Positions 1 to 11,397 of a stretch of DNA of 64,000 nt are shown piece after piece. The translations under genes and the position numbers were made by a program. The notes under the pieces were generated by a model. It saw only the letters and a list, made by a program, of their open reading frames with translations. It did not search any database and was not told the DNA's origin. The stretch covers positions 13,392,001 to 13,456,000 of the forward strand of contig NC_065873.1 in NCBI RefSeq assembly GCF_933775445.1. The letters are read 5' to 3'. The stretch is from Argentina anserina (lineage: Eukaryota; Streptophyta; Magnoliopsida; Rosales; Rosaceae). Numbering within the stretch: the stretch's first letter is position 1; each line of letters starts with the position of its first letter.

Positions 1-1173
1 TTTCGAATAAACGAAACTATTCAAGTATGTAACCGGAATTAGAAGGGTTGTGATGTATATGGTCACAAAATAATCGATGCATATCGGCGATTCTCATGAT
101 CGCACCCAAAACAGCGGTGCACTCAGGCGACCACACGAGATCGATATCTTCCTTTTTAAATAATAACGTGACTCCCCATGGCCGTCACACGAAAAACATC
201 GACCAAGAGGGGAATCATATCCCTCTTTGGTCTCATCGGCGTTATAAGAAAGGCCGGAAAAGAAGACATGAAAAAGGCTAATAGCGCCCGATAATTTATA
301 TATATATATATATATATATCTTCAAAAGCAGCAACTTTAAGAAAAACATACTTGTTGGTCTGCCAAATAGACCGCATATAAGTAAATTGCTCTGCAAATC
401 GATCGTCATGCATGAAGTTGCTTGTTGAATTCCTTTTCGATCTTCGTCCGATGACATAAAAATCTTGGGAGGATACGATCGAAATCGTATGTAGATGGCA
501 AAAGTATCGTCCATCTTGGAATGAATGTCATCACCATAGTACGACGAGTGATCACTTTTCCTATGCAAGCACGTGAAACATAGTTAGAAAACGAAAACGT
601 GCAAATAAACGATTTAATAAGCAATAGGAAAAGAAAAAGGAAAAAAGAGAAATAGTTTAAAGGCCCAAAATGGTAGAGAAAACGGAAGTAGCTTCTCTTA
701 AGCGAAGAGTTTGCTTGTGCAGTTTGCGTTCCTTGCGTATATATGTGGGAGGAGCAATTTTGAATCCTCTGATGCGGGGTCTTGCGCGGCAAAAAGATGT
801 TTTTGCGGAGCGAATGCGGAGGAGACCCTGCGGGGCTGCAGGGGCAGCAGGGGGGTCGCGAGCGGGGCTGTAGGGGTCGCGAGCGTGCGTGCAGGGGCTG
901 CAGGGTAGAAACTGCGTGCGGGGCTGGCTGCGTGCGGGGCTGCGTGCGTGCGTGCAGGGGCAGCGAGCAGGGCCTGCAGTGGCTGCGATGCGGGGGCTGT
1001 AGGGGTCGCGTGCAGGAGCTGCAGGGCAGCAAGGGGGTCTCAGGGGCTGCGCCAACGAGGAACGCCGACGGGAAGATGCCGGAGGCCGGAGACGACGGCG
1101 GTCGGCGGCGGAGAAGAGAAAAAATTTCTAGAGCTCTAAAAATTTAGGGTTTTTGAGCAACGTGTTGATAACG
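1..1173 (-). mobile_element. Copia LTR retrotransposon, internal 5' part (runs off the left edge)
   Basis: Reading on the minus strand from the LTR at 1174-1357, the sequence continues leftward with a primer-binding-type motif (plus-strand CGTGTTGATAACGTG at 1161-1175, overlapping the LTR end) and then a non-coding leader. Positions about 1-455 are the reverse complement of about 47140-47594, which lies at a similar distance inside the Copia element at 45984-52748. The two are therefore the same family in opposite orientation. No gag or pol reading frame is present before the window edge, so the coding part, if any, lies outside. A GC-rich stretch (830-1060) and a TA microsatellite (about 293-319) sit inside. 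Confidence 0.7.
830..1060. repeat. GC-rich minisatellite-like tract
   Basis: This tract is built from short variants of GCAGGGGCTGCAGGG, GGGGTCGCGAGCG and CTGCGTGCGGGG words. It is far more GC-rich than its flanks. Open frames across it on both strands are products of base composition rather than genes. It sits in the leader of the Copia element and has no clear counterpart at the matching place in the other Copia copy. Confidence 0.65.
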
Positions 1174-1357
1174 TGTTTCAGGATGAAATAATTGTATATT
1201 ATTGAATGATATGGGGGCCTATATATAGGCATTACAAAACCACAATCCCGTAGGATTCGGAGTCCTAATCTATTACGGAGATGTTAATCTATCTCATAAC
1301 AGGAAACCTATTAGGCTAAGACACACATAATGGTAGAATAATAATTCCTCCAGAACA
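1174..1357 (-). mobile_element. Copia LTR (5' LTR of the minus-strand element)
   Basis: On the minus strand this runs from TGTTCTGGAGGAATTATT to CCTGAAACA, beginning TG and ending CA. It aligns along its length with the LTRs at 45984-46197 and 52532-52748, sharing the TTATTATTCTACCATT block, the TGTGTGTCTTAGCCT block and the TATATATAGGC TATA-like box. The adjacent primer-binding motif fixes its polarity as a 5' LTR. It lies 163 bp before the bZIP start codon in the opposite orientation. Confidence 0.8.
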
Positions 1358-1444
1358 CAACTATCGTTTTTAGATAAAAAAAAATAAATAAATAAAGAAA
1401 ACACAGGCTACTTAAACTGAAACCCAAGTCGCTCATTTTACCAA

Positions 1445-1485
1445 CTTTTCCTCTTTACTCTTTCTCTCTCTCTCTCTCTCTCAAC
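1445..1485 (+). promoter_or_regulatory. CT-rich leader of the bZIP gene
   Basis: A CT dinucleotide run and flanking pyrimidine-rich sequence lie 35-75 bp before the bZIP start codon, in the likely 5' leader. Pyrimidine patches are common at plant transcription starts. The transcription start itself cannot be placed by eye. Confidence 0.4.
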
Positions 1486-1520
1486 TCTCTCATCTCCTCC
1501 CTCTGCCGTTTTCAAAAGAA

Positions 1521-4500
1521 ATGGACTCCACCAGCCACAACAGCTTCACCTCACCCACCTCCTCCTCAAACGACATTGACCAGATGCCGGAGACTCCCCA
1601 CCGCGGCGGCTCCTACCACCGCCGCGCCCACTCCGACTTCTCCTCCTTCCGCCTCCCCAACTTCGACGACCTCCTCCTCTTCGACCCCTCCGACCTCGAC
1701 CTCTCCTCCTTCCCCTCTCCCCTCCCTCCACGTGGCACCGCAGCCACCACCACCCCCGCCACCTCCAACTCCGCCGCCGTCCCGATGCCGATCGACGATT
1801 CCGACGACTCCTCCTCCTCCCGCCCCAGGCCGAGCTCCTCCGCCACCGCCGCCCACTGCCGCAGCCTCTCCGTCGACTCTGACTTCTTCGACGGCCTCGG
1901 ATTCTCCTCCGACGCCGCTCCCGCCAAGGAAGTCGTCGGCGGTAAGAGGCCCGGCGGCGGCCACCACCGGCATAGCAACTCCATGGACGGCTCCTTTGAC
2001 TCTGAGCTCTCTCTCGATGGTCTCAAGAAGTCCATAACTCCTGATAAGCTTGCTGAGCTCTCTCTGATTGACCCTAAGAGAGCCAAAAGGTTCCTCCTTT
2101 CTTTCCTTTTTAGGAATTTTTAGGTTTCTAATTTTCGTAAATTTTCGCAGTATTGAATATAATTTGATGCGTTTGTTAAGAATCAATAGTTTATATAATT
2201 TTCCTGAAACATTGGACCGTTTTGTTTTGTTGATATAATTTTAGTGGAATTAGAAATTGAGCTTTTTAATTTGTTTTTGTTTTTGTGGTGTGTGTAGGAT
2301 CTTAGCTAATAGGCAATCCGCGGCGAGGTCCAAGGAGAGGAAGGTGAGATATGCAAATGAGCTGGAGAGGAAGGTGCAGACGCTTCAGACAGAGGCAACC
2401 ACTCTATCGGCACAGGTCACACTGTTACAGGTAATACCCAAGACTTTGACTTTATTAGGTTAGTAGAATAAGGGAGTATGAATTGGGCTTAGAGTATTTG
2501 GTACTACTTGCTAATTGAATGGAACCCACTGTTTGGCTCGTTATGTGTCTTCTTTGCAATAATGGAAATTTCTGGTTTGCAACGATCATTGTGAAGTTAA
2601 TAACTTTGTTTGTTTTTGGGGGCGTGTTTAGTTTCTGAGCATGGTTGGTATCTTTTCCAATGTTATTTGCGTCTGTTTCTTGTTCTCCACTTGTTAATAT
2701 GTTAATCCTTTGTTGCTAAAATAAAGTGGCTTTGAAAACAAGTGAAAATGACATGCATACAAGTCTTCAAATATTATAAGGTAACACAACTAATACCAGT
2801 CCTAGGTGTATGCCAGCGTTTGTATAGAGACCAGTGTTCTAGGTTTTAAATGAGACCCAAAATTTAACCAATGCTGTGTCTTAACTTCATGGCACTAGTA
2901 AAAAAAGGCATAATAATCATTACAGGATATTCCTAGAAAACCAATTACATGCTAGGTCTTAGTGTCTGATATATTCATATATATAGGACCCCCTTCTATG
3001 TTTTTATGCAGCCTGATTGTGTTAGATGATAACTCGAGATTGACAAGGGCCAAAGTGGTTTAGGTGGGGCTGTTCTTTTGCGTGTCTTAGTTGGACCAAT
3101 ATCAGTCTAGCATTCCAGGTCTGGAACTCCCAACCACTAACAGAAAAGACCCCAAATACTAATCTTCGAAACTGGCATGTTAGTGCAGAAAACAAATAAT
3201 AAGAAAAAACAACTGGCATGCTAATTTGTTATATCAGTGGGTCTTATGGGCAATGTGGCACAACAGCCACTCTCAAAGACCTTCTCTAGCTGGACTGGGG
3301 AATACTGAGTAGGGCATATTGTGTAATTTGCACATCTAGGTCGAAAGTGTTTGGAGTTCAATATCATCTTTAACCTTTATCACTACGAAGTCACAAGCTC
3401 ACCTAGTTATGATAGGTTATAACTTCAATACCTTATTTGTTTAAGAGCGTGACATCGTGTATTTTAACGTTTTGTTAAAGCATTAATACAATTCTTAAGC
3501 GTCTTTTTTCTCTTAACATTAATATATGTGTTTAAGAAGTTACATCGTGTACGTTGATGTATCATCAAAGCTTTTAATGCAATTCTTAATAAGCATCTTT
3601 TTGCTCTGAGCACAATTCTGTAAAAAACTGATTTGAAAGTCTCTTTCTCGGTTTCTCCCCTTCTGAGCTCTCCCTTCCATTTCTTCTGGCCAATCCATTG
3701 AAGATTTTAGAGTTTGATGTGACAAATGGATTTGAGATTTTCATTTGAATCTACTGACATGGAAACTTCGTTTCTCAGTTTCTTGTTGCTGAATTCACTG
3801 AATCTACTTACATACAATAGTATCTATTAAATATCTGATATTCTGATTATAAGTCTATATGTATCCAAGCCATATCTAGATCTAACAACTTGATGCAACC
3901 CACAAGCCTTGTATTGATGCTAGACTGTACAAGTTTCCTCCAATGATTATACTTTACTATTGTAGTATTTGTTAAATATCTGTATTCTGTTTATAAGTCT
4001 GGATGTATCCAAGCCATATCTAGATATAACATTTGCTTGATGCAACCATAAGCCTCGTAATTCTTCAGACTTCTTGGATATGGTAGAAAGTTTGTTTGTC
4101 ATAGCTTAGTTTCAGTGTGTCGAAGGTAGGTGCATATTCAGATCTATATACTGTAATATATGCATGCGGAGTGTAATTTATCAATATTCTGAAACATTAC
4201 TTCCAAACACCTACCTCATGATATAAATTTTAATTTGCCACGAGATTGGATGTATGTGTCTCCTTAAGTTATAGGCCGGCTCTTAGGTACTTGCTCTCTA
4301 TGGCAGGAAAGTACTGCAAGTTCTCTCACTGTCAGCTGGCTGATTAGTTGTTTGGAAACTCAGATCGTGTTGTGTCAATGTTCATGCTTTTATGCTGGTT
4401 AAAGTCACCATAAGAACATAAGAAGACAAATCATAAAGGAAAGGTTACAATAAATACAAAGTACATTGATGTTTATGTATCTTATATTTGATGCAGAGAG

Positions 4501-4983
4501 ACACTACTGCAATAACTGCTGAGAATAAGGAGCTCAAAATTCGGCTACAGGCTATGGAGCAACAAGCACAACTGATAGATGGTAATGCTTTGCTATAGTA
4601 TGTTTATCTGTAGGTGGCTTATAGAATTGGAGTGGTGAACCATGTCTTCAAAACACATGCAGCTTTCATGTTTAATTTAGCTTATCTCCAGAAGTTATAC
4701 CATTTTGGCTTATTTATTTCTTTATTTGATACCTACAGCCTTGAATGAAAAATTAAAGGAGGAAGTGGAACGGCTTAAGATTGAAACCAATCAAATCCCC
4801 CATGGTAATGGAAACCTTTTCTACAGAGGACTCCCCCCTCAATATGCGACATCCCAGTCTGCCTTGCATAATCAGCTTGGAGGTAGCCAGGGCCAGCAGC
4901 AGCAGCAGCTTCACATGCTTCACAATCAGAACGTCAATGGACAACCTCGCCCAAGTTTCATGGACTTCAACCAGAGAGCGTAG
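1521..4983 (+). CDS. VIP1: bZIP transcription factor, group I, VIP1-like
   Basis: Four coding exons (1521-2089, 2298-2430, 4497-4581, 4739-4983) join in frame to 343 residues. This would be a nuclear DNA-binding activator of the VIP1/RF2 type. The basic region starts near residue 186 and contains [12 protein letters not shown], with N194 followed eight residues later by Lys instead of the usual Arg, a hallmark of group I. A leucine zipper follows to about residue 285. The N-terminal half has VIP1-type motifs: HRRAHS (S38) and HCRSLS (S117), which fit the HxRxxS sites bound by 14-3-3 proteins in VIP1, and a looser third site at HSNSMD. The C-terminus ends SFMDFNQRA, as in the VIP1 clade. Intron 2 is about 2 kb and carries local duplications. 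A Copia LTR lies just upstream. RF2a/bZIP52-type paralogues are the alternative name. Confidence 0.93.
3438..4040. repeat. Two imperfect local duplications in bZIP intron 2
   Basis: About 3438-3505 is repeated at about 3530-3604 (shared words: GTTTAAGA, ACATCGTGTA, CAATTCTTAA, GCATC/GCGTC before a T-run). About 3815-3900 is repeated at about 3955-4045 (shared: TTAAATATCTG, TATAAGTCT, TGTATCCAAGCCATATCTAGAT, TTGATGCAACC). Both pairs are diverged, so the duplications are old. No coding content is seen. Confidence 0.6.
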
Positions 4984-5230
4984 AACCTCTATATCTAGCC
5001 ATTAACAAAAGGAGTTCAGTAATGTTGTAGTATTTAGAGGAGGGTGGGTAGTTAATCACATTTAGCTTGTTGTATATACTACATACAGATGTATATGTAT
5101 GTGGTACAGGCAAAGGCTGTGTAGATTTGTTGCTCGGATCAGAACCACATTACACAGTTTCCTGTATCAATTATTACTTTTAGGATTAGAGTTCTTTAGA
5201 GCAAAAGATTTGCAACACCTGTTCTGTATT
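4984..5230 (+). other. Probable 3' UTR of the bZIP gene
   Basis: This is AT-rich non-coding sequence directly after the bZIP stop codon, without a recognisable alternative feature. The polyadenylation site cannot be fixed. From 5230 to 5650 I see nothing that can be named. Confidence 0.4.
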
Positions 5231-5669
5231 CTATCGAACCATGCAAACCTTCAGGTTCCTTCATGCTAATATGCCTACGAGTATTCCCAGTACAGCTTAC
5301 AGTTTGGATTGTTTGTTTGTGCCTGTCTTTTCTTTTCAGTTTTCGAATTATTCGATGCTTATAGTGAGCAAATGTCCAAGTCATGTCATTATTGCGGTGG
5401 GTGTGTAGGTGTATAAGAGAAGCATTAGAAAACTAACTGGGTCGTCATCATGTTTTAGTTTATGTTCTTGATTAATCATGGAGATGGAGAATATCACATG
5501 TCAGTTAGAGTCTGCATGACGTTTACCGCCGTAGTGCAGGTCCCTGTTGAAAATAATGTTCAACCAAGTTTTCTTTTCATTATATTGCCTGATGGATTTG
5601 TCTAAAGGAAAAGGACCCGGATCCTCTCCTAAGCTTCTTCCCAAGCTGAGCTACCTAAGCTTTGAAAAA

Positions 5670-5805
5670 GACACTGGGTGCAATTCGGTGTATGAAAGTT
5701 GTGCAAATGGTGTCCCAATGATCTGCAGGCCGTTTTCGGGGATCATCGAATGACGGGGCGGTTGGTAGAGGAAGAATGGGGTATCGGAATGATTTACCCA
5801 ATAGC
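5670..5805 (+). pseudogene. UDP-glycosyltransferase relic (PSPG-box fragment)
   Basis: The plus-strand frame reads GCNSVYESCANGVPMICRPF, the end of the plant UDP-glycosyltransferase PSPG box that binds the sugar nucleotide (family form: HCGWNSVxES..GVPMICRPFFGDQ). Just after RPF the frame shifts, and the next frame continues GDHRMTGRLVEEEWGIGM, which is the normal continuation. The expected HCG before the motif is lost (KDTGCNS). No upstream acceptor-binding domain is visible nearby. It resembles flavonoid 3-O-glucosyltransferases, but the piece is too short for a subfamily call. It is a non-functional remnant. Confidence 0.8.
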
Positions 5806-5869
5806 ATACTTGTGCTCTTTCTCCTCAATGAATTGAAGTTTTCTGCTCTCCCTAGCCTGCAACTCATGA

Positions 5870-6518
5870 TCCACCTAAGACATCAAAAAGCATAATGATT
5901 AGACCTAATAGAATGGGTTCCACTGCTTAGCATATACAAAACAGTCCAAGATTAAGGAAACTACATTTTAAAGTGTTTCTTATATTTGAATATTGGTCCG
6001 GTTTAAGGGACAGTATTTTACACAAATTTTAACACAGTTATTTAGCAATTAGATCTAATTAGGTTTAATGGTCATAATTAATTTCCTACATGATGTGGCA
6101 AATGACATGGAATTGATTTTGTTTCTTAGCCAAAAAATAAATAAACATAATCAAACTTCTTCAAATCAAAATAAAAACTAAAAAAGAATCTTCAATTCCA
6201 ATCGAATATAAAGGAGGAGCATCAATCGATCTTTGCTGGGAAATCTTGAATAAAATTGCTCCGCCTACGTTTACTTGAAGCTCGTGTATGGGTTCTGTAT
6301 CTTTTATTTCCCTTTCTACTCAAATTGAAATTGCATGATAATATGAGATCTTGAGAGAGCAAATGACACAAATCTCAAATTGTATTATATGAGATTCTCA
6401 AAGACGATGGTACTAGGAATTGGGTTTGATGTATAATTCACCTCATAACAACAATGGTTTTGGAACTTTTGGTCAATCTCATAGATATCAAAACCACCCC
6501 TCAACTAAACATTATGCT
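5870..6518. other. AT-rich intergenic sequence, nothing recognised
   Basis: There is no reading frame, splice-linked exon or repeat family that I can name. Short A-runs and an AT-rich base composition dominate. Confidence 0.5.
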
Positions 6519-8330
6519 TTACATGATACGCCCCAAATTTTTTACAATTCGTTGCTATTATAGTTTTATCTTTTATTCAGAACAAGAGTCGTACTAAGTA
6601 TGACGACTCTAAAAGTTGACTTTTCGATGCATAAGTTTTCCAAGGAAACTTCATTCATGAAAGTTGTAGGGTTTGATAGGAGCATTTTGTGCGACGTTCT
6701 TAACATGTTTTTACCTCAATTTGTACTTTGCTTAGCCCTTATTGTTGTACTATTGAGTCATTGAGTCGTAGTAAGAGTCGTGAGCGGTATTGGATGCATT
6801 TTTGTGCTTACATGAGTTAAAACGCATAATTAGTTTAGAGTTCTAGGTTGACTAGGAATCCTTGTTAGGTTTTGAAACTAATTATCTCTTACTTATGATT
6901 TTATTTTCTTATTTTCAGATTGGATTGAAGAGATAATTAAAGAAAAAAAGATGGAGCCAAGTCATGCAACAATTAAATAAAAGATGATCATTAAAGGCAT
7001 AAAACATGGCATGTTTTAGGGATTAAAGCATGGCATGCTTTAGGGAATAAAACTTTCCATGATTTAAGGGATTAAAACATGACATTATTATAGGAAGAAA
7101 GAAGCAATTTCAAACCCTCAATATTTCCTCTATATATACATGGCTTCACCTCTCAAATATGATCACTTCTCATTAGCATTCAAGAGCCAAAACTCTCTCA
7201 AAATACCACCATAAATTTCCCTCACAAATTAGCCAAGCCGTCCACCCCAAAACTATCATCATCTCCACCGAGTTTTACTATTGAAGACACACCTCTAAGG
7301 TTTCTACAACGTGTGATTCTCGCAACTCATCTTCATGGCTTCGTCTATTTGTGTTAATCTACAATTCTTTGTCTATGAAGATTGTAAGTTGTTATTTATG
7401 TGGAAATATTGGTTTTGTATTTGTTTTAGAATTTTCAGATTGTATTTGATATTTTTTTAGACTATATCGAATTTATGTTCTTATAATTATTGAAGTTTGT
7501 ATTTCTATTGTTGTGTTCTCATCATCTTTCTCATACTTTTAGATAATTTTCAGATATGTGCATATGAATTTAGTGCTTGGATGCAGTCCCTAAAATTATG
7601 TTTGAGTGCTAGATTCATCAACCATATTGACACATATCGAATCATGCCCTAAGTAGGTTCGGTTTGTGTTGATTAAAAGTGGTAAAAAATTATGGAAATT
7701 TACATGTGAAACCATGGTGGGTGACGCTACACATGAAACATGTCTCCAACAAAGATTTGGTGCTTAAATGTAATCTTGTTTGATTTCTACTCTAAGTGTT
7801 ATTGAATTCGATTGCATGCAAATTTAGATTAGGCCCTAAGTCAATCTAAATGTTAATTGAAATCTTGCATGATTAGATGATCCCCTAAGGCTCTAATTGT
7901 ATTGGTGTCTAAAAAGTATGTAATTGGTCGAATTAGAATGCATGATAGGTTCGAACTTGTAATTATGTGGTGTAATGGTAAATTTAGTTTAAGTTTGTTA
8001 AAGAGAAGTCGATCATGTAAATAGTAATTTAGGTTTTTTTTAGTAGTTAATAATCAATCTCAAACCCCCCATTATTTTTTAACACTAAAAGTTTAGAGTT
8101 CCCTTCAATTCCCCGGAAAGAACGATCTCTGCTTATTCTATACTAACGATGATGTTTTACAGGGTTTATTATAGACGTTTTAATTAACGCTCTATCAGGG
8201 TTCGTCGATACGAATTCGTGGATACGCGGCACGCCTAAATCGGAGTTCGATGAAAACGTTACAAATCAAGAAGTGTTTTGGGTATTTTTGAATTTACATC
8301 TAATGGTAATTGAGCATGAATTCTATGGTC
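6519..8330 (+). mobile_element. Older Gypsy-type LTR fragment, split by a nested solo LTR
   Basis: About 6519-6673 and 8203-8330 together resemble the outer part of the minus-strand LTR at 9846-11120. Shared blocks are the GAGTCGTACTAAGTATGACG type, AAAAGTTGACTTTTCGAT, and CGTCGATACGAATTCGTGGA followed by CCTAAATCGGAGTTCG. The same blocks occur at 28680-28790. The sequence is interrupted exactly by the TGATAG...CTATCA LTR with a GGGTT duplication. The 3' part of this older LTR is missing. Confidence 0.7.
6674..8197 (+). mobile_element. Solo LTR (TGATAG...CTATCA family) with 5-bp target duplication
   Basis: It starts TGATAGGAGCATTTTGTGCG and ends ACGCTCTATCA, 1524 bp, flanked on both sides by GGGTT (6669-6673 and 8198-8202). 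The same termini occur in the LTR at 61149-62765, which is followed by a primer-binding site, confirming it as an LTR. No internal region is present, so it is the product of LTR-LTR recombination. It is inserted inside an older LTR fragment. Confidence 0.88.
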
Positions 8331-9840
8331 AACTACTGACTGTGTAAACGAGAATGTAATTACATAATAATGGTGGCAAGTGGGTTCCTTTAAATATGTG
8401 GAGACCCAAAAAACCTATTAACTTGATATACAATCATATCTTCATCCAACATAATGAAAAACGTGAGTTTATTCAGAGCATTGAGGTGCACTTGTACCAA
8501 CTTAAATGAACGGTCAGATTTCATTAAGTATAGATTTTTTTTTAAATATATATATATATTTATTTTATTTGCAGTTCCAAAACAATTCCTATGTGGGGTT
8601 CGAAGGCAAACTCAGCAGAGTAAAACTCCTCAATGCTCCACGATGGTACACCCTTGCATACCGAAGTGAAGGGGGCAGTTCAGAAACCGGGCATCAGGGT
8701 ATCCCCAAGGCTGAAGGTAATTCCTTCAGCATGTGGCTAATCCCTGACGGGACCCATGTGAAATGGTTACAACCCGGTAGTCTAGAAACCGGTTAGAAAT
8801 CAAATGTCACTGGCCTCACTGCCGAAACCGGTTGAAAAGGCATCGAACCGGCCAGAATACTCGCCGGACATCAGTGACCACTTGTGTCGAGCGGTTCACC
8901 ATGTTCCAGGTCTGAAAATTCCCTCAAATTTTGTGCGTATGTAGCCTTGGATGTGAGAAATCAGTGGCCAAAAGTAGCATCTCAATAGCCAACCAAAAAG
9001 TCAGTGAACCGGTTCGCACAATGACAAGTCTGCAATTTGTAAATTCTAAAATATTAGGCCTTTTCAACTTTTGTCATTGTTTTGGGTGCTCAATAACATC
9101 TAAGTGTTATGGTTTGAGTTTAACCATGTTATATGTATCACCACAATATATTTTATCTTCAAAGTGAATCATGATAAGTCAATTTCGGCTTCCATCTTAT
9201 CTCACATTCTCTTTAGCGTAGGAGGGTCTATATCACTCTTAAATTTTGTTAAAGAATAGGCTTAGAGATTGAACATAGTCAATGAAAGATCATATATAGA
9301 GGGGGCTTATGCATTTATTAACGCATAGATTACATCTCCATTACTTTGGAGGAATTTTATTGATCCGTTTAACTTCTTTGTTTAAAAGAATAGCCTAAAC
9401 GAGTCATTGATTCATTATTCTGAATAGAGTATCGTGAAAAATATAATTCACACTACTTCGAGTCATGAGACGCGCTACATTATTTGAAGCGATACATAAA
9501 AACTCTTCCAAAATGAGTTTGTAGGTGATAAACAATATTGGCACAAAGATTGTCTTCAAGTAGCTTATCGTCTCACCAATTTTTATGTAGACAACGTAGA
9601 CAACTACTATGAAAAAAACCATTCATAAGTTCAATTGCTCTCTTGATGCATAAAAACATGTGACTTAAATCATAATGTCATAATACATTTAAACTTGAGC
9701 ATTTAAACCGCTCGTGATTCTATGTGATGATCTAGTCATCGTAGTCACAGTGTATTAAAATATTAAATCCATTAATAGTTTTCTTTTAGCTATGCACTTA
9801 ACGTCTCTTTATAATATTCATAAACAAGAATATAGAGACA
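8331..9840. other. Intergenic sequence with no gene I can name
   Basis: A possible exon-like stretch (about 8575-8795, open, preceded by TTTATTTGCAG) would encode a short peptide containing NSYVGFEGKLSRVKLLN, but I recognise no family. The downstream GAACCGG-rich sequence (8780-9020) reads like repeat DNA. I do not call a gene. Confidence 0.35.
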
Positions 9841-9845
9841 AGTAG

Positions 9846-11120
9846 TGAGACGACTCGTCCCAAAACTAACGTAATTACGCACTACAATCCCGTTTAAAAC
9901 TAGTACACCGCTATCTAATCTAAAATAATTGCGGCTGCACCCAAACCTTGTTTGGGCTGCCTACGTACCCTCTACGAGGGATCAAGCCATTCGTAGTTCA
10001 ACTTAATTTGTAGTTCGAGCATAAATATTTCAAACCAACACATTCCACAAGCCACTGTCTCTCTCAAGCCAAAATCGTTTCTTCTCGTGCTCAATGTTTT
10101 ATGTCATTTCCAAGTGGTTACAATATCAATATCGCAATTGTAGTTCATGTCTTTTACCAAACCAAAGAACCAATGCTACTCTACAACTATAGAAGCAACT
10201 CTCAATCTTAACCCACACCTTCAACAATGTAGTAGGAAACTCTCTGCTACCACAGTTTCCCACCGCAGTAATCATTCTATCTACTATCCAAATCTTGTCA
10301 ACATTGGTCACAACTCTCAATATCCAACTATATATGGACCACACTGCCAGTTTACAAACAGACGCAAAAGGGGTAAGAATTGTTACCTCCACCAAGTTAT
10401 GCTACTAACCAGTTGCCACCCCTCTTTTTAAAGCCTGCTGCAAGCCCGAAATTCATCCTAGGAAAAGGAAGGACATGGAGCTTGGTAGAGCTCGAAACTC
10501 ACCGGATTCCTCATGAACACGTCGACTGTTCTCCTCTTGATTTCATGGGAATCGATCCCAAAATTCACGTGCTATAAGGGGGTTTTGTAGAGGAGAAAGA
10601 GATGAAAATTTTGGTGGTGGTTTCAAGGCCAGGGCCAGTCGGACGACGGCGGCGCACTGTGGGGACACTCGGCGGTCTTCTGGGTTTCCCATAGGAGAAG
10701 AGAATTGGGGCAAGAAGGATAAAAAATGAGTAAAGGGGAAGAGAGAAAATGAGGCTCCCCCCCCTTCGGCCTGGGATTGGGCCCTTTATGTGGAATCTGG
10801 ATAGACGGTCCGGATCTTGCGATCTAACTTCAACGGCCAAGATTTAAAAATAGGAATAAAGAATTTCTGAAAATAAATTCTCAAAAATACCTCCAAGCCT
10901 TTTTGATTCATAACTTTTTCCTACGAACTCCAATTTAGGCGTACCGCATGTCCACAAATTCGTATCGACGAGCCTTACAACTTTCACGAATGAAGTTTTC
11001 TCGAAAAAGTTACGTATCGAAAAGTCAACTCTTAGAGTCGTCACACTTAGTACGACTCTCGTTCCGAGTAAAAGATTAAACTATTATCGCCACGAATCGT
11101 AAAAGATTCGGGTCGTAACA
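9846..11120 (-). mobile_element. Solo Gypsy-type LTR with 5-bp target duplication
   Basis: On the minus strand it begins TGTTACGACCCGAATC and ends GGGACGAGTCGTCTCA, 1275 bp, and is bordered by AGTAG at 9841-9845 and 11121-11125. It contains the same outer-LTR blocks as 6519-6673/8203-8330 (TCGTATCGACGAG, TCCAATTTAGGCGT, AAAAGTCAACTCTTAGAGTCG). No primer-binding site or coding region accompanies it, so it is solo. The GC-rich middle (10566-10830) gives spurious frames. Confidence 0.82.
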
Positions 11121-11397
11121 AGTAGTCTTAGATCAAGAAAAATAAACATCACAATATAAAGCTCGGCAAGTGCACTAAAGTAGTCTCAAATAACCGCCTA
11201 ACGTTACTTAAGGGTTTTAGACCCATAACGTCATTCACGAGTGATTTTGACATGCGAATATCATGCATATATACCATAGATCCAAATATAAGGATCGATG
11301 TTGCCTAAACATACCCAAAAAGGGTTGCCGGTGTTAAAAAATAGAGCCAAAAAAAGCTAGGAGTTTGTGAGGAGGCCGTGCGGGGGGCTATGCAGGG

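Noticed and set aside
1546..2186. Long open frames antisense to bZIP exon 1
   Set aside because: They mirror the serine/proline-rich, GC-rich coding exon on the other strand; no start context or family match, and the plus-strand gene explains the sequence.
8506..8796. Possible small gene with an acceptor-like TTTATTTGCAG
   Set aside because: No family recognised, no partner exon found, and the surroundings look repetitive.
10565..10840. Minus-strand frame with proline/arginine-rich sequence
   Set aside because: It lies inside a solo LTR with defined ends and is not a gene.
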